From assembly GCF_011745365.1 (NCBI RefSeq), contig NW_024468909.1:6138001-6202000 (forward strand): 64,000 nt of DNA. The letters run 5' to 3'. Under the pieces are notes generated by a model. That model ran no database searches. It was not told the DNA's origin and saw nothing but the letters and a program-made list of their open reading frames with translations. The position numbers and the translations under genes were made by a program. Below are positions 50,971 to 63,058 of the stretch, one piece after another. The DNA is from Cryphonectria parasitica EP155 (lineage: Eukaryota; Ascomycota; Sordariomycetes; Diaporthales; Cryphonectriaceae). Numbering within the stretch: position 1 is the stretch's first letter; each line of letters opens with the position of its first letter.

Positions 50971-52060
50971 CTAGGGGAAATCACAGCGGATCACCTCCAC
51001 CGGCATAGGCTCCTTCAGCTTGATGATGCGAACCTTCTTTCCGTACTCTTCCTCCTTCTCCTGGTACTTCTCAATCGGAAGCGGAATCCAAGGGAACCAG
51101 GACTTCATGGGAAGGCAGCGGACGTTCTTGTCCTCCTTTTCGAGGTAGTACTTGATGTGATCCACGACAAATTGGTCATGATCTGTGACAATGTCAGCAT
51201 GGTACATGGTGCCGAGAGACGGAGGGCCGGCTGGGGGAGGGTCGCCCTGGCCAAGAACACAAGGGCAGACAGAGATGAGAGATCACTTACTAGTCCAAGC
51301 CTCATCGCCATCAGGCCAGACTTGCTGCTCGTAGTGCCCCTTAGGGCCGTGGTAGACAACCTTGACGTAGCCCTTGGGATGGTGAGGATCCACCCCATGA
51401 TTATCATCATCATAGTCAGGGTAGTCAGGATAGTCTGGGTAGCAGTTCTTGTCCTTGCGGGGATGGCATTCGTAGTCTTTGTCTTCATGCTTCGCCTTGT
51501 GGCAGTCCCAGTCCCAAGGTTTGCAGAAGTCGTGAGGATACGGGTGTCGGTCCCGGCACTTGGTGTCATCCGGCTGGCAGTAGCCTTCCTCCTTCTTCTT
51601 TTTGTAGCACGAGTCGTCATTCTTGTGGCAGTCCTTGTACTTGTCGCAACCGTCGTAGTCGTAGTAGCACCTATCGTAGCACTTGCCGTAGCTCTTGTCG
51701 TAGTTTTTGCAGTGATCATTGTAGTCATCGTAGTCATGGCAGTCCTTGTAGCAAGGCTTGTCGTACGGGTGACACTTCTTGTACTGGTCCCAGTACTTCT
51801 TGTAACAATCACTGTCGTTGTAGGGATAGCAGTCATAGCCACCGCCAATGACCAGGGCGGGACTGGCAGGGTTGAGGGTGACATCGTGAGGCAGCTCACG
51901 AGGTACTTCAACCTGTTGTAAGGGAAAAAGGGAAGTCAGAATGGGACGAGGAAGCTAGGGCAGTAGGTCTAAAAGGAAGAAAATTGTAACTCACGGCTGA
52001 TGCCTGGGCAAGGCCCAGGATGAAGGGCGCGAGGGCCGCAATGGTAGCTGGGCTGAACAT
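50971..52060 (-). CDS. Secreted Cys/Tyr/Asp/Lys-rich protein, unrecognised family
   Basis: Three exons: 52060-51995, 51912-51291, 51182-50971, 299 residues; introns of 82 and 108 bp with GTGAGT and GTAAGT donors. Exon 1 is exactly a 22-residue signal peptide ending AQASA. After a short lead (VEVPRELPHDVTLNPASPA), residues 46-190 form a remarkable low-complexity core built from Cys, Tyr, Asp, Lys and His: 17 Cys and over 20 Tyr in about 140 residues, in units such as DCYKKY, PCYKDC, KCYDRCYYDYDGC and SCYKKKKEEGYC, ending in PDYPDYPDYDDD. The C-terminal part (195-299) looks globular: KGYVKVVYHGPKGHYEQQVW, then FVVDHIKYYLEKEDKNV and VEVIRCDFP, with two more Cys. Not recognised. Ideas: a disulfide- or tyrosine-crosslinked wall/adhesion protein, or metal binding; none is proven. 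Confidence 0.82.
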
Positions 52061-53462
52061 GATGGCGGATGGGAGTCTGTGACAGTCCGAGCAGAGGAGG
52101 TGATTTATGGCTCCACAGCTAGAAGCAAGCAGGAGAGAGTGCGTGAGAAAACAAGATTATATGAGCGTAAGTCTATTGAAGGTAGTGGAATGCTGAAGAG
52201 CCTGGGGAAAATAAATGATGGTGATGGGGCGGTCCAAAAATGGGTGGAGTGGGGGGTGGCGGAGAGAGAGATGGATGGATGAAGAAGAAGAAGAGGAAGA
52301 AAAGAGAACAACGATAAGTTAGAAGGGGGAAGAGGTTTATCTTGTCTGTTTTGATCCTCGTTGGGCGGTGCCTTCTTCGGGAGTCAAGAACTCGGCCAAC
52401 AGCAGGAGCAGTTGTGTCCCTGTAGATTCCCATACTACCACCTACAGCCTCCTTCCCACTCGCCCAAGGAGGTAAGGAACGAGATATCCCCTCAGTGCAG
52501 TCACCACCCTCGAATAACTCATTAGGAAGCAACATGTGCTACTCATCTCATTCTCGCGAACGTGGCACATTTCCACTTCCACTTCCTGTCTTCTCAAAGA
52601 TGGAGGGATGGAGAAGAACGTAAGATGAGAAAGTTATACAAATAAGGCAGTTGGGCAACTCCGCCCCCCAAAGGAGGGGCAAATTATACAACCAGAAGGA
52701 ACAAGACATGTCTGATTTGTAGGAACTATGGGAAAGGGCGAGTGTCTCTGCCGGTGGGTTATTCTGTAGAGGGATGTAGGAGGAGCCTTCTATGCCATCG
52801 CCCATCTCTGCACCATCAGTAAGCAGAAAACAACAGGCAACTTTTTGAAAGGTAAAGACAGAAGGCGAGAGCCCATGGGAGCGACCACCATCAAAGCACC
52901 AAGCACAGTGAACGTCAACGGGCAAGGTTGAATGGGCTGTAGTCACTTCGGCAGGAGCTCTGGTCGTGAATCACATTGATCTATTCGAGACGTGTGTAGA
53001 AGGATAATAGTACAATTGTGTATTGGCGAAGCATAGAAACTTGCTCTGGTGTAATGCCTGTGTATACCGTGCTGTTGTTACTCATAAAATCGTGATGCCT
53101 AGCGTATTGATGCTCAGAAAGAGGCCCCTCCGCGCCCCAGTTGCGGCGTGCCGTGTGGCGTGTGTGAGAATTGGGCTCACGCGTCCAGGTGCTCCTGTCC
53201 CTGCGGAGGTTCATTGAACTGGAGCCTCCTTTGTCCCCATGTTAACCTCTTGGTTCCACCAGCAGCTCTTCTCCTTCCGACTCAAGGTTTGGATCAAGAC
53301 CTGTGTGATGGCAGTCCGTCTCCTTGGAGTCAAAGTCAGGGGTTCCATCTCGATGGCAAAGATGCTGGAAATGGCTTTCATAGCCTCCATTCCTTGCCCG
53401 CGCCTTAGAAAGACTTCAAGTCGTTCCCCACAAGTCTGTATGCAGTCTCGAGAGAGCAGCCC
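52061..53462. other. Intergenic, 1.4 kb
   Basis: Promoter and leader of the Cys/Tyr-rich gene, then 3' region of the glycosyltransferase gene. A TATAAT-like element on the minus strand near 52153-52160 is a possible TATA box. No gene recognised. Confidence 0.5.
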
Positions 53463-55034
53463 TCAGCGCCAGATCATCCGAATCAACCCGTTCCCAATGC
53501 CGTTCTTTCTCCTGACATAGTACAAAGTGACGCTACCATCCAGCTCGACGACGCTTTTCTCCATCAGGAATTGTACCTTGCCCTCGTCCCTTTCCTTGAG
53601 CGGCGCGAAGCTGTAATCCCAGCTGTCCTCGATTTCCCACTCGGTGTGCTTCCAAGTATGTTCCATCGCCTGCGGGTGCTGCACCGCCAGCTCCGCGTCG
53701 CCGTAGCCGTACTTGACGATGCTGAACCCGTTGCTCATCTGCCAGCCGTCCTGGAAGCGGAAGTTCTGCAGCACGCAGGGCCGGCCGCAAACCCTGGCGA
53801 CCGTCGCGACGGCGGGGATGTCGTGGTGGTGCCAGCTCTTCCAGTGGTGCACGCTCAGCGGTTGGGGCCTCGGCGCCTCATAGAACCCCGTCACGTCGCC
53901 GTGCAGGTCCAGCTGGTACAGTCCGTGCTCGAGGGTCAGCTTGGTCGTGGTGTGCCGGTGAATGCATTGGCCCACAAGCGTGTCCCCACCAGCCATCGTG
54001 CCCTCCTCGGGGAAGCATCCGTCTGCAAACGGCCGCATCGTCTCCAGCAGGGGGCGCGAGATGAAGATGCCAGCGCCGCCAACAGCGTAGAGCCCGCCAT
54101 TGTTGATGTTCCACTTGTTGTCGCTCAGCGCACCCACGTACCACAGCTGGGATGGGTTGTACTTTGCTAGCATGGCCTGCACGGCGTCCAGGTCGAGGAA
54201 GAAGGTGTCGTCATCCATCAGCACAGCCCACTCCACCTGGGGCTCCATGCGGTCGTGCAGCACGCCCAGCAGTGACACAAAGCGCTCGCCCCAGCCCTGG
54301 TCTCTCTCCACCAGCGTAATGCGCTCGATCCCCGCGCCCTTGAATAGCTGCTCCATCTCCTCGGCGGAGGGCTCGCCCGGCCGCAGCGTCTCATTGCGCG
54401 GCTCGTGTACGACGACGAGGCGGGCACTGGTGCGCGCCGCCCAGTGCTGGAAGTTGCGCAGGTTCTCGGGCATGCGGTCGAGCGTCGTGGCCACGCCGAA
54501 GATCATCTTGGACGCGTCGGGCGACTGCTTCTTGGGAGGGAACTCGAGGGTGATGGAGGCCAGGGGCGTGCCGGGCGCGGGCTGCTCGAGGTCCGTGAAG
54601 TTGAAGCCCGGTGCGTCGAGTTGGTATGTCGTCAGCTTGGGCATGGTGATAGGCAGCTGGCGCTGGTAGGGGTTTTGGAGGCTGCCATCGTTGCCGACCT
54701 CCTGTCTCGCGTTCTGCTGGGCAGGAGACGGCTTGCGGCCGTGCCCGAGGGCTGGGCTGCCCTTCGTCGCCACGTCCTGCTTGACTTTGATGCTCAGCGT
54801 GGCGACCTCGACCTCTGTACCAAAGTCTGTGATGCCGAAGAGCTCGAACCGCGGGCCATTGTACTCGTCTGGCCTCTGTTCCGATACCGGTATCTGTGAT
54901 ACTGGCCTGCCGAACAACAGGGCGCCAGGGTCGCTCACTCTCGAGATGAAGAAGACAATAAATGTGGCGAGGAGAAGAGATGTGACGATTCTGGACCGCT
55001 TGGACGCGGCGAGCGTCACAAGAGGGGAGCCCAT
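53463..55034 (-). CDS. Type II membrane glycosyltransferase, fringe-like (GT31-type)
   Basis: Single exon, 523 residues. The frame runs to 55145, but its first codon is TTG; the only upstream ATG is 55034. Short cytosolic N-terminus with KRSR, a signal anchor at about residues 17-33 (VTSLLLATFIVFFISRV), a stem, and a luminal catalytic domain. Marks: FGVATTLDRM at the start of the domain, the acidic metal-binding triplet in WAVLMDDDTFF (D274-D276), ALSDNKWNINNGGLYAVGGAGIFIS, GGDTLVGQC and HHWKSWH. This order fits fringe-like/DUF604 fungal transferases that use UDP-sugars in the Golgi. Donor and acceptor are unknown. No neighbour suggests a pathway. Confidence 0.85.
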   Translation of the reverse strand: MGSPLVTLAASKRSRIVTSLLLATFIVFFISRVSDPGALLFGRPVSQIPVSEQRPDEYNGPRFELFGITDFGTEVEVATLSIKVKQDVATKGSPALGHGRKPSPAQQNARQEVGNDGSLQNPYQRQLPITMPKLTTYQLDAPGFNFTDLEQPAPGTPLASITLEFPPKKQSPDASKMIFGVATTLDRMPENLRNFQHWAARTSARLVVVHEPRNETLRPGEPSAEEMEQLFKGAGIERITLVERDQGWGERFVSLLGVLHDRMEPQVEWAVLMDDDTFFLDLDAVQAMLAKYNPSQLWYVGALSDNKWNINNGGLYAVGGAGIFISRPLLETMRPFADGCFPEEGTMAGGDTLVGQCIHRHTTTKLTLEHGLYQLDLHGDVTGFYEAPRPQPLSVHHWKSWHHHDIPAVATVARVCGRPCVLQNFRFQDGWQMSNGFSIVKYGYGDAELAVQHPQAMEHTWKHTEWEIEDSWDYSFAPLKERDEGKVQFLMEKSVVELDGSVTLYYVRRKNGIGNGLIRMIWR

Positions 55035-58000
55035 GGCGTCACAGGGCAGTGGGTCAATCCGAGGAATGGACGTGTGTGTGAGCTGTCTCAGCTGTCGCAG
55101 CTCTGAGCTGTAGGGTTGTATGGTTTGTAGGGGTTTAGGGTCCAAGGTTCATAGCCAAGAGAGGGCCTCTTTCCTTTTCAGCGCCTTGTTCTCTTCATGT
55201 TCACACGGAGAATGAAATTTTTTTGTTAAAGAAGTGCACAACAAGAGACAACAATAGTTTTGGGGGGAAGGAATCCAAGCCAAGTGTTCAAAGCCAGGAA
55301 CATATCTCTAGGAACTTTCCAGTAAGCCCAGTGCAGCAGGCCTGCATTAGATACATGTGGCTGCATGCTGGGTAGTGCTATGTACCATAGTAAAAATAAG
55401 CTCCAGCGCCCCTCCAACGCTACAAAAGCCACCACTTCACTTTGTATGTCAGAGAGATAAGTCTAAACCCGATCTGTTGGCAGCTGTGATTAATCTGCCT
55501 CCCCGCCTGTCTTGAAGGGACCCGCCTGAATTTATTGCGCACCTCGACAGGTTGCCACCAATCATGAGCACCTACGTAGAGAGATCTTACCCATATCAGG
55601 CCACATCAGATGGAGCAGCACCTTCCTTCATCTCGTTCAGCCTGACATGGTATACTGAAGTACAGTACAGTCTGCCTTGCGACAACACCATCCCTCCTCC
55701 TCCTTTCAGCATCCTGCATACAACAAAAGTGTTCGTATCAGAATCCCGTTGAGCCGCATCCAGAAACGATCCCACCAAAGGGCTGGTTACATTCTCCTCT
55801 AGGCCCGCAAGATTCTTTCCACCGACCTCCTCATTGGCCCTGACACTCTTGCCACATGCTATGCCTGCATTACCATGAGGCACAGACCGTCAGAGTCCGG
55901 TGAGGACCACAAACCAGAGCGCGTCTTTAAACTCCATCTCTTTCTGATGAACGACAGCGCGCAATAGCAGATCCAGGTCTATCCTGGGTTTCACTAGAGG
56001 CACTTTTGCGCTCCCAAATTTGGCCTCCCACTTTCGGCCTGGGACCCCTGCAACGGAGGCAACCTTCCCATGCAGCCTGCAGCTGGGCCCTGAAAGCTTA
56101 GCTAGCCAGACCAGGGATCTGCTGATAGAATTATTCGTCCGTATGACGACACTGGCCAGTCTTAAACACCTCCATTGCCAGGACTATTGGCTTCCCAGTT
56201 GGATGATTTTGCGTGCCAAGGCTTGCGCAGTTGTTGGCGACAGAAAGGATGAACCTCAATTTGTTGAGGAAGGAAGTATTCAAAAATGGGCTCGGTGTCA
56301 TTGCGAGCCAGGGCTGCTCCAAATGACGACCAGCCAATGAGACCTGGCCGCCGAACCGAGCGTGCCATAGAGTTAAGATCGTCCGGTGAGCCACCTGAGA
56401 TAATCTACACCAAGCACTGCGTGCTGCTTATGTCAAACACACGAACACGAATTAAGTACAATATACAATACATAACACCGAAAGAAAAAGAAAAAGGGGG
56501 AGAAAAAGAAAAGGACTCAGAGATCGAGGGTGTCTAGTCCAGGCATGATCAGATGCTTCTAAATTCGCGATCCCGCCCTTATCTATCAGGCAACCTCTAC
56601 TCCAGAGTACCATTTAGGGACTCGTTAGTGGCAGTGGCTCCAAGACTTTCGACCACGCGAGCTGCTCTTCCGCCTTCGAACGCATTGGAAACTGCCATCT
56701 TTATGCTCTAGCATGGGCGTATATCTCCGTCCACAACTTGAGAGTCCATTCCGATGTTGCTCTGGTGGTAATTGGACGTTATTCTGGGTCGCATTTCTGA
56801 TCATCTGTTGGTCAGTTCTCATCAATGCATGAGGAATGCTGAGACCTTAGGCGCCTGTTCTTTCAACTGCCACGAGTCCCTCCCTTTCTTCTCTAACATC
56901 AGAAGGTTAAATGTGTAATCATACGTGTCTTCATTTCTTGATCAAACCAAGGAACTTACTTACACAGGTCTATATCTTTTACAACTGTAGCAGCAGTCTT
57001 CATGCTGTTCATAAACTCTAATAAGCTGGACTGATTACCTCTTCTGAGAGCTGAGGCGAGGTGCCTAATGCCAGTGGCTGGACACTCTTGAGAATAGAGG
57101 CAACAAGGAGAAATATTTTTCAGACTCGATTAACTTTGCCAGTAACTCTTCAAAATGGGACCAGAAACCCCCTGTTTTCTTAGGGTAATTATCAAGCCCT
57201 CACTTCACTCTTTGGAAGATATACTCAAGGGGATGATCTCCGTCTGCATCACTCCACAAAGGACTTCCTATTTCTGTTACGCTTATGATTTGGAGGCTAC
57301 TTGGCAGTTCTCTCATACGGTTCAACGGAATGAGCATTTTGACAAAGTTCCCGCTTTCCATTAGACGTAATTATGGACTGACTCTTCTACATAACATAAT
57401 GACCTGTATTTTCCGCCACAAGTTTTAGGATAATCAAGCTTCTCTATAGGCCTCTTCTGAGGGCAGTCACAGGATAAATAAGCGTCTCGCAACTTGCTGT
57501 GATTCTCGAAGCAGACTCAGTACTGCTCCTGAACTGTTAACTTCCAACACGAACTCAATTGTTACTGCGTGTATGCTCAAGTACGTACTCGCTTAAAGAA
57601 TTTGCCGGACGCATTCTGATCACTGCCATTCTCGCATAAACTGAACGCGATGTGTTTTGAGGTGTGGTCAGTACTCCTCTGGTTTGTCAGTGACTATGTT
57701 TGGGGCTGTTTCCAATCAAAGGTACGGTCGAAGCTGTCCCCTTATCGAGTGGACATTGTTCTGGGTGCCTTATTCAATATCGACTTCTCCTCAATCCATA
57801 TATAGCATCTTCCACACGCGTAAAGCCATCCACTTTGTACAGACTTATAATCTTACGACCTCCCTGACTTCTATCATACCTTCTCAACAACCAGTGACTC
57901 AAAAACTTCCACTTCACATCTCCCTGTTCTTCACGAACTTCAACCAAATCATTACCTCAACCGTTCCTATTAAACAGTCTCCCCACGTTCAAAGTTCACT

Positions 58001-59037
58001 TCCCTCTAGACGGAGTTTCTTTGATAACTTTTGCAGTCTAGCAACTTTTCTAATACCTTTCTCACTCCAGTCATCTTTCATTGAGAACTGACTTTCGTCC
58101 TACTCTTTCAACTTCAAATCTCTGTCATTCTTGATGGAAAATGTTTAATACGTACATTTCCCAGGCCAGGCATGCGTTCCCTCATATCCGACTTTCTAAC
58201 TTCACCAACCTTTTCGAGTAAACTTTTTCGCATTCACTTCAGGTCGTCTAGGCTTAGAATCCATCACTGCCAACCTCCTGACTTTCAGAATCGTTCCCAG
58301 ACAATCTTCTCACATCTGCCACAAAATATTCAGACCTGAAAAGTTTTTGGTCTTGTTTCGATCTCTTAGCGACCTGCTTGCGTAAGTATCATCCATTCTG
58401 TTGAGCAGTCTTCTCTTGCATGTTACTTCCCCCTCAGACCTGACTTTTTTCGCACCTAACCTTCCAACTTCTACCACCATTCTCGAACAATTTTGTCGTA
58501 TGGATCACAACTCATTGTGCCTCATCATTTTCATAATTTTCGAAGTCATAATCAGCTCCGCATCAATATCGCCCCCCCGCGCCCCTCGCCCCTCGCCCCT
58601 CGCTGGACAACTCGCTGATGCCCATCCTCCGCCTCCGCCTCTGCCTCCTTCTAAAACAATATATTGACATATTTTTCTGCGCACCAAACCTTCCGACGTC
58701 TACCGTCATCCTCCAGAAGTCTTCTTACACTCACCGTAGTTCGTCTAGCCCTAACCGAATCCTTGTCAGACAATTATCTTGGCCTGTAGGTCTGCTCATT
58801 TTCCCCAACCCTGTACTCATTCACTTTTCGTCTCTTTGTGACTTCAACCTCTCCAGCTATCTTCTTACGCGCGCCACGTCTCGTCTAAAACTAACCTGAT
58901 CCACAACAAGGTTTCCTGACCTACAACTTCGTCAATCGCGTCGTCCCATACTAAAAACAACTCCAGCACCTGGTCTGTTGTCAATAGTTTAACACACTTC
59001 AACGATCAGGTGCTCCTTGGCCTTGAGCCCAGTCAAA
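55035..59037. other. Gene-poor stretch with pyrimidine-rich leader, 4.0 kb
   Basis: 55035-57600: no gene recognised; short frames only. 57780-59037: strongly C/T-rich on the plus strand, starting just after a TATATA at 57799-57804, and containing diverged short repeats (TCGTCTAG...GAATCC type near 58246, 58749 and 58883) and a tandem GCCCCTC unit near 58577-58605. This looks like a long promoter/leader for the SNF2 gene, possibly with untranslated introns. Confidence 0.45.
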
Positions 59038-62000
59038 ATGAGTAAACAAAGCAATCTCTCGGACCCTCGACGTCAACGGCTCGTCGCCGACTACATTCTA
59101 GGCGGTCGATCCAGCCCCTCGACCCCTCGTCCTCCTGCTCGCATCGCCTTCCCCGGCCAGCCTCTAGTGGAGGACGGCACGCGCTCTTCTGACACCGCTT
59201 CTCACTCCCCTTATTACGCTCTCTCGCATGCCCCTTCGCAGGTTCCTTCTCACCAGTCTCCTGACGCGTCTCCTGACGCGCCTCGTGACGCTCATTCTGA
59301 AACCAACCCTGACACTCCCTCTGTTCCTACCCCTCCCCTTACGACTGGCAGCAACCCAGCTGCCGATTTTCCACCTGCTTCCCCTGAGCTCGTCAATCTT
59401 CCTCTCGAAACTAGCCCTGAGCCCTTTTATCCTCATCTAGTCGGCATGGATGCAAACGGCGACGAGCTGCAGCAAGCTCACCGAGAGCTGCAGCAGGACG
59501 TACGAAACCTGCTGGTCCTGCCTCCCATCAACATCCCTCGTGAGCAGAGGGTACAGACGCCGCGCCAGATGCGCTGCCAACTGATGGAGCACCAGAAGGT
59601 CTGCTTGAGCTGGCTGATGCGGCAGGAAGAGGATCGCAACAAGCGAGGTGGCCTCCTTGCAGGTTTGTGGTTGTCCATCCCAAAGTTGACTCCCGTTGTT
59701 TTCTCAGCTTGCTAACCACTCATTTTACTACAAATTACAGACGGTATGGGCTTGGGGAAAACCATCCAAGCTTTGGCCCTCATCGTCGCCCGTCCGTCCT
59801 CTGACGGAGCCCGCAAGACTACGCTCATCGTTGCCCCGCTCGCCTTGCTGCGACAGTGGCAGAGCGAAATCGAGACCAAGATCAAGCCCCAATACCAACT
59901 CAAGACAATCGTTTTCCACGGCGGTATCAAGGGAACCACGTCGGTCGACGAGGTTCTTGATCATGACATCGTCCTCTGTACCTACGGAAAGCTCACAGCA
60001 GAGTACAAGGCTCGATTTGAACTGAACAAGCTGAAGGGAGTGGCCATCCTCCACCCCCAGTCCTTGTTCTACCGTGTCATACTCGATGAAGCTCACAACA
60101 TCAAGAACAAGTCCACCAAGGCGTCGCTTGCTGCTGCCGCCATTCAATCCGAATATCGACTCTGCATGACGGGAACACCGTTCATGAACCGCGCGGCGGA
60201 GATTTACCCCCTCATCCGTTTCCTGCGCATCGCACCTTACGACAGATGGGAGCGCTTCAGCGAGGAGATTGACCGGCCTATCCAGAAGTGGGATGGGGAT
60301 CGAGGCGCGGCAGCACTGCGCAAGCTCCAGGCCGTCATCCGAAGCATCACCATACGACGGACGAAGGAATCGCGTCTTGATGGGCAGCCCATCATTCGAC
60401 TTCCCCCTCGCCGAGAAGAGGACGCCCACACCCAGTTCGACCCGGACCAGGCCGCATTCTACCACGCCCTCGAGTGTCAGCAGCGCCTCAAGTTTAACAA
60501 GTATCTGAAGGCTGGCACCGTACTGAAGAACTACATTTATGTCCTCGTGCTGCTGCTCCGCCTCCGACAGGCCTGCGACCACCCTCATCTGATCAAGAAC
60601 CATGGCACTCCCGAGGGTACCAGTCTTGGCGCCGACGAGATGCTCGCCCTCGCACTGAAGCTGAAGCCTGACGTGGTTGCGCGGATCAAGGCCCAAGAGC
60701 AGTTCGAGTGCCCCATCTGCGATGCTGTTCCCGAGAACGCTGTCATCATCAGCCCCTGCGGTCACTCTATCTGCCCTGAGTGCTTCGCCCTTGGCATGTC
60801 AGTCCGCGAGACCCAAGATGATGGTGGCAGGCAGATGGAGATGAAGTGCCCTGAGCCTGGCTGCCGTGTCCTTGTCACTGGAACGAATGTCGTGATGCAT
60901 AACTTCTTTGTTGATGCTCATGCAGAGGGATCAAGGCCTGCATCCGTCCAAATTTCTGACAATCAGGAGCAGGAATCCGAGGGAGAGGACTATGGCTTCT
61001 ACGCCAATGATGTTGAAGAGATCAGAAAGCGCACTGATTCCATGGTCATCACAGACTATGGAGGTAGACCTTTCCAAAATGATTTTTCTTTCGAGGAGGA
61101 CTATGAGGAAGGTGGATTTCCTGACGACGAATTTCCCTTTGATGAACTGGACAATGTTACAGAAGTCCAAGAGGTTCTCATGAATGAGAATATGGAGGAT
61201 ACCTCTGATTGTAGTCCTGAGCATGGTGCTGAGCCAGAGATTTCTCCTTGGCGTGGCAATTCTGGTGGACTGTTCATGACCCAGAGCCCGGAGCAATCCA
61301 TGATTCAGAACCCCAACCCGGGTCTAGAGTTCATGGACCTTGACAATGACGATGAACAAGGCTCTGCGAATGCCATGGGTGAGCTCCAGAACAATGAGCA
61401 AACAGCACAGCTTGTGCACAACAGTGGAGACATCTTTCCAGAGGCTGAAGCCCTGGAAGTCAGACATCTGGCATCAGCCAATGTCAAGCAGCCTCACCCC
61501 ACACCTTCCACCCACGCGTCTGCGAGCATGACCTTGAAGGGTACTGCTGCTGATCCCATTGATCTAGATGATGACAATCTAGATGAGATCATTGCTTTGG
61601 GCTCGATGGCCTCCAATAATTATGAAGACGGAGCCATCAAAGACGAGGATCAGGTGATGGACGAGGATATTGTTCTATCTTATGATGGAGCTGGGTCGCC
61701 AGGCCCTGCAACCAAGCGCTACAGAGAGCAACTCCAACGGAAACGACGACAAGCTGCTGAGGCTGAGGCTCATGACAACGATCGCGCAGTGAGCATGGTT
61801 CCCAAGCGAGACTGGGAGCTGAGCTACAACGCAAACCGTGTGAACAAGAGACCCAGGGTGTCCTACAACCTGAATCGTCCAGGCCAGAAGCCGGAGAGTT
61901 CAGTGGTCACTCCTTTGGGCACCTACCGTTCCTCCAACCAAGAGTCTCGGGAAGATCTTTCAGACGTCAAATATGAGCCCTTTAGCAGCAGAGCTTCAGT

Positions 62001-63058
62001 TGTCACGAGTACTACCCGGGACCATCCCATTATCATTGATGATGATAATGACGATGAGAACGAGCCTGCTGCACCACAGAGCGCTGGACCCGGCCGTCCA
62101 TTTACTCTCAGACGCCAACGCAGCAACATCGACCCAGATGAACCTCTCGAGACCATCGAGAATTGCTGCAATAAGAACAAGGGCAAAGGCAAGGCCGTCT
62201 CACGCAGAACGAAGAGCAATCAGAACTACCTCTCGCTCGGCCAACTCCGCAACGATGCCTTCAGAAATGCAGAGGCGATGCACCGGTACCGCCGCCGGCT
62301 CCGTAAAGAGTGGGTGTCCAGCGCCAAAATCGACAAGATCATGTCCCTCCTGGCCGACATCCGCCGACACCAGCCGCGAGAGAAGACTCTCATTTTCTCA
62401 CTCTGGACATCCTTCCTTGACCTGCTAGAGGTCCCCATTCAGGACGTTGGCTTTGGCTACACGCGCTACGACGGCTCCATGCGGCCTGACACCCGTGACG
62501 CGGCTGTCAAGAATTTCATGGAGAATCCAGACGTGGAGGTGATGCTCGTGAGCCTGACGGCAGGCAATGCTGGTTTAAATTTGACTGCTGCGAGCCAAGT
62601 CATCATATCTGGTACGTTTCCTTTTTTTCCCTCCTTTTTTTTTCCTTTTCTTTTTTTTTTATGAAGCCCCGCCCCTTTTTCTTTTTCCCCATCTGTCTTT
62701 CTGTCATTTTTTATTGCATCTCACTTCCAGACGAAGCACTTGTCTTCTCTTGACCACGTACTCTACTCCTTATCAAAACAAGAATGGATATGGAGAGGAA
62801 ATACATTCTAACACTCCATATGTAGAGCCCTTTTGGAACCCCTTCACGGAAGAGCAGGCCATTGATCGTGCGCACCGCATCGGCCAGATGCGCAGGGTGA
62901 CGGTCCACCGCGTGCTGATCGCGGGTACTGTAGAGGATCGCATCCTTGCTCTGCAGTCGAAGAAGAAGGCTCTTGTCAACGCAGCATTGAGTGAGGAGGG
63001 TGCCTCCTACACTGGCAGGCTGAGCATTGAGGAGCTGCAGAGCCTCTTTGGTGTTTGA
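59038..63058 (+). CDS. SNF2-family translocase with RING finger (Uls1/Rad16-like)
   Basis: DNA-dependent ATPase with a probable ubiquitin-ligase finger, acting on chromatin. Three exons, 59038-59662, 59741-62611, 62826-63058, 1242 residues. The 214-bp last intron joins QVIIS to EPFWNPF. Order: disordered Ser/Pro N-terminus (1-150); helicase N-lobe with QLMEHQKVCLSWL, Walker A GMGLGKT (210-216), DEAH (324-327) and MTGTPFMN; RING finger from C532 (CPICDAVPENAVIISPCGHS); a long acidic insert of about 480 residues; helicase C-lobe with YDGSMRPDTRD, SLTAGNAGLNLTAASQVI and QAIDRAHRIGQ. The insert holds two SUMO-interaction-like motifs, PIDLDDD and HPIIIDDDNDD. This combination matches Uls1-type SUMO-targeted translocases better than Rad5 (no HIRAN domain seen). 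Nuclear. Confidence 0.9.

Noticed and set aside
51157..51921. A 254-codon plus-strand frame very rich in Val and Ile
   Set aside because: It is the exact antisense of the Cys/Tyr-rich gene: Asp and Tyr codons read backwards give Val. The sense strand has signal peptide, splice sites and continuity; this frame has none.
57657..58091. A 144-codon frame in the pyrimidine-rich region
   Set aside because: Composition (Ser, Thr, Leu, Phe) is what C/T-rich DNA gives in any frame; no domain, and more likely leader sequence.
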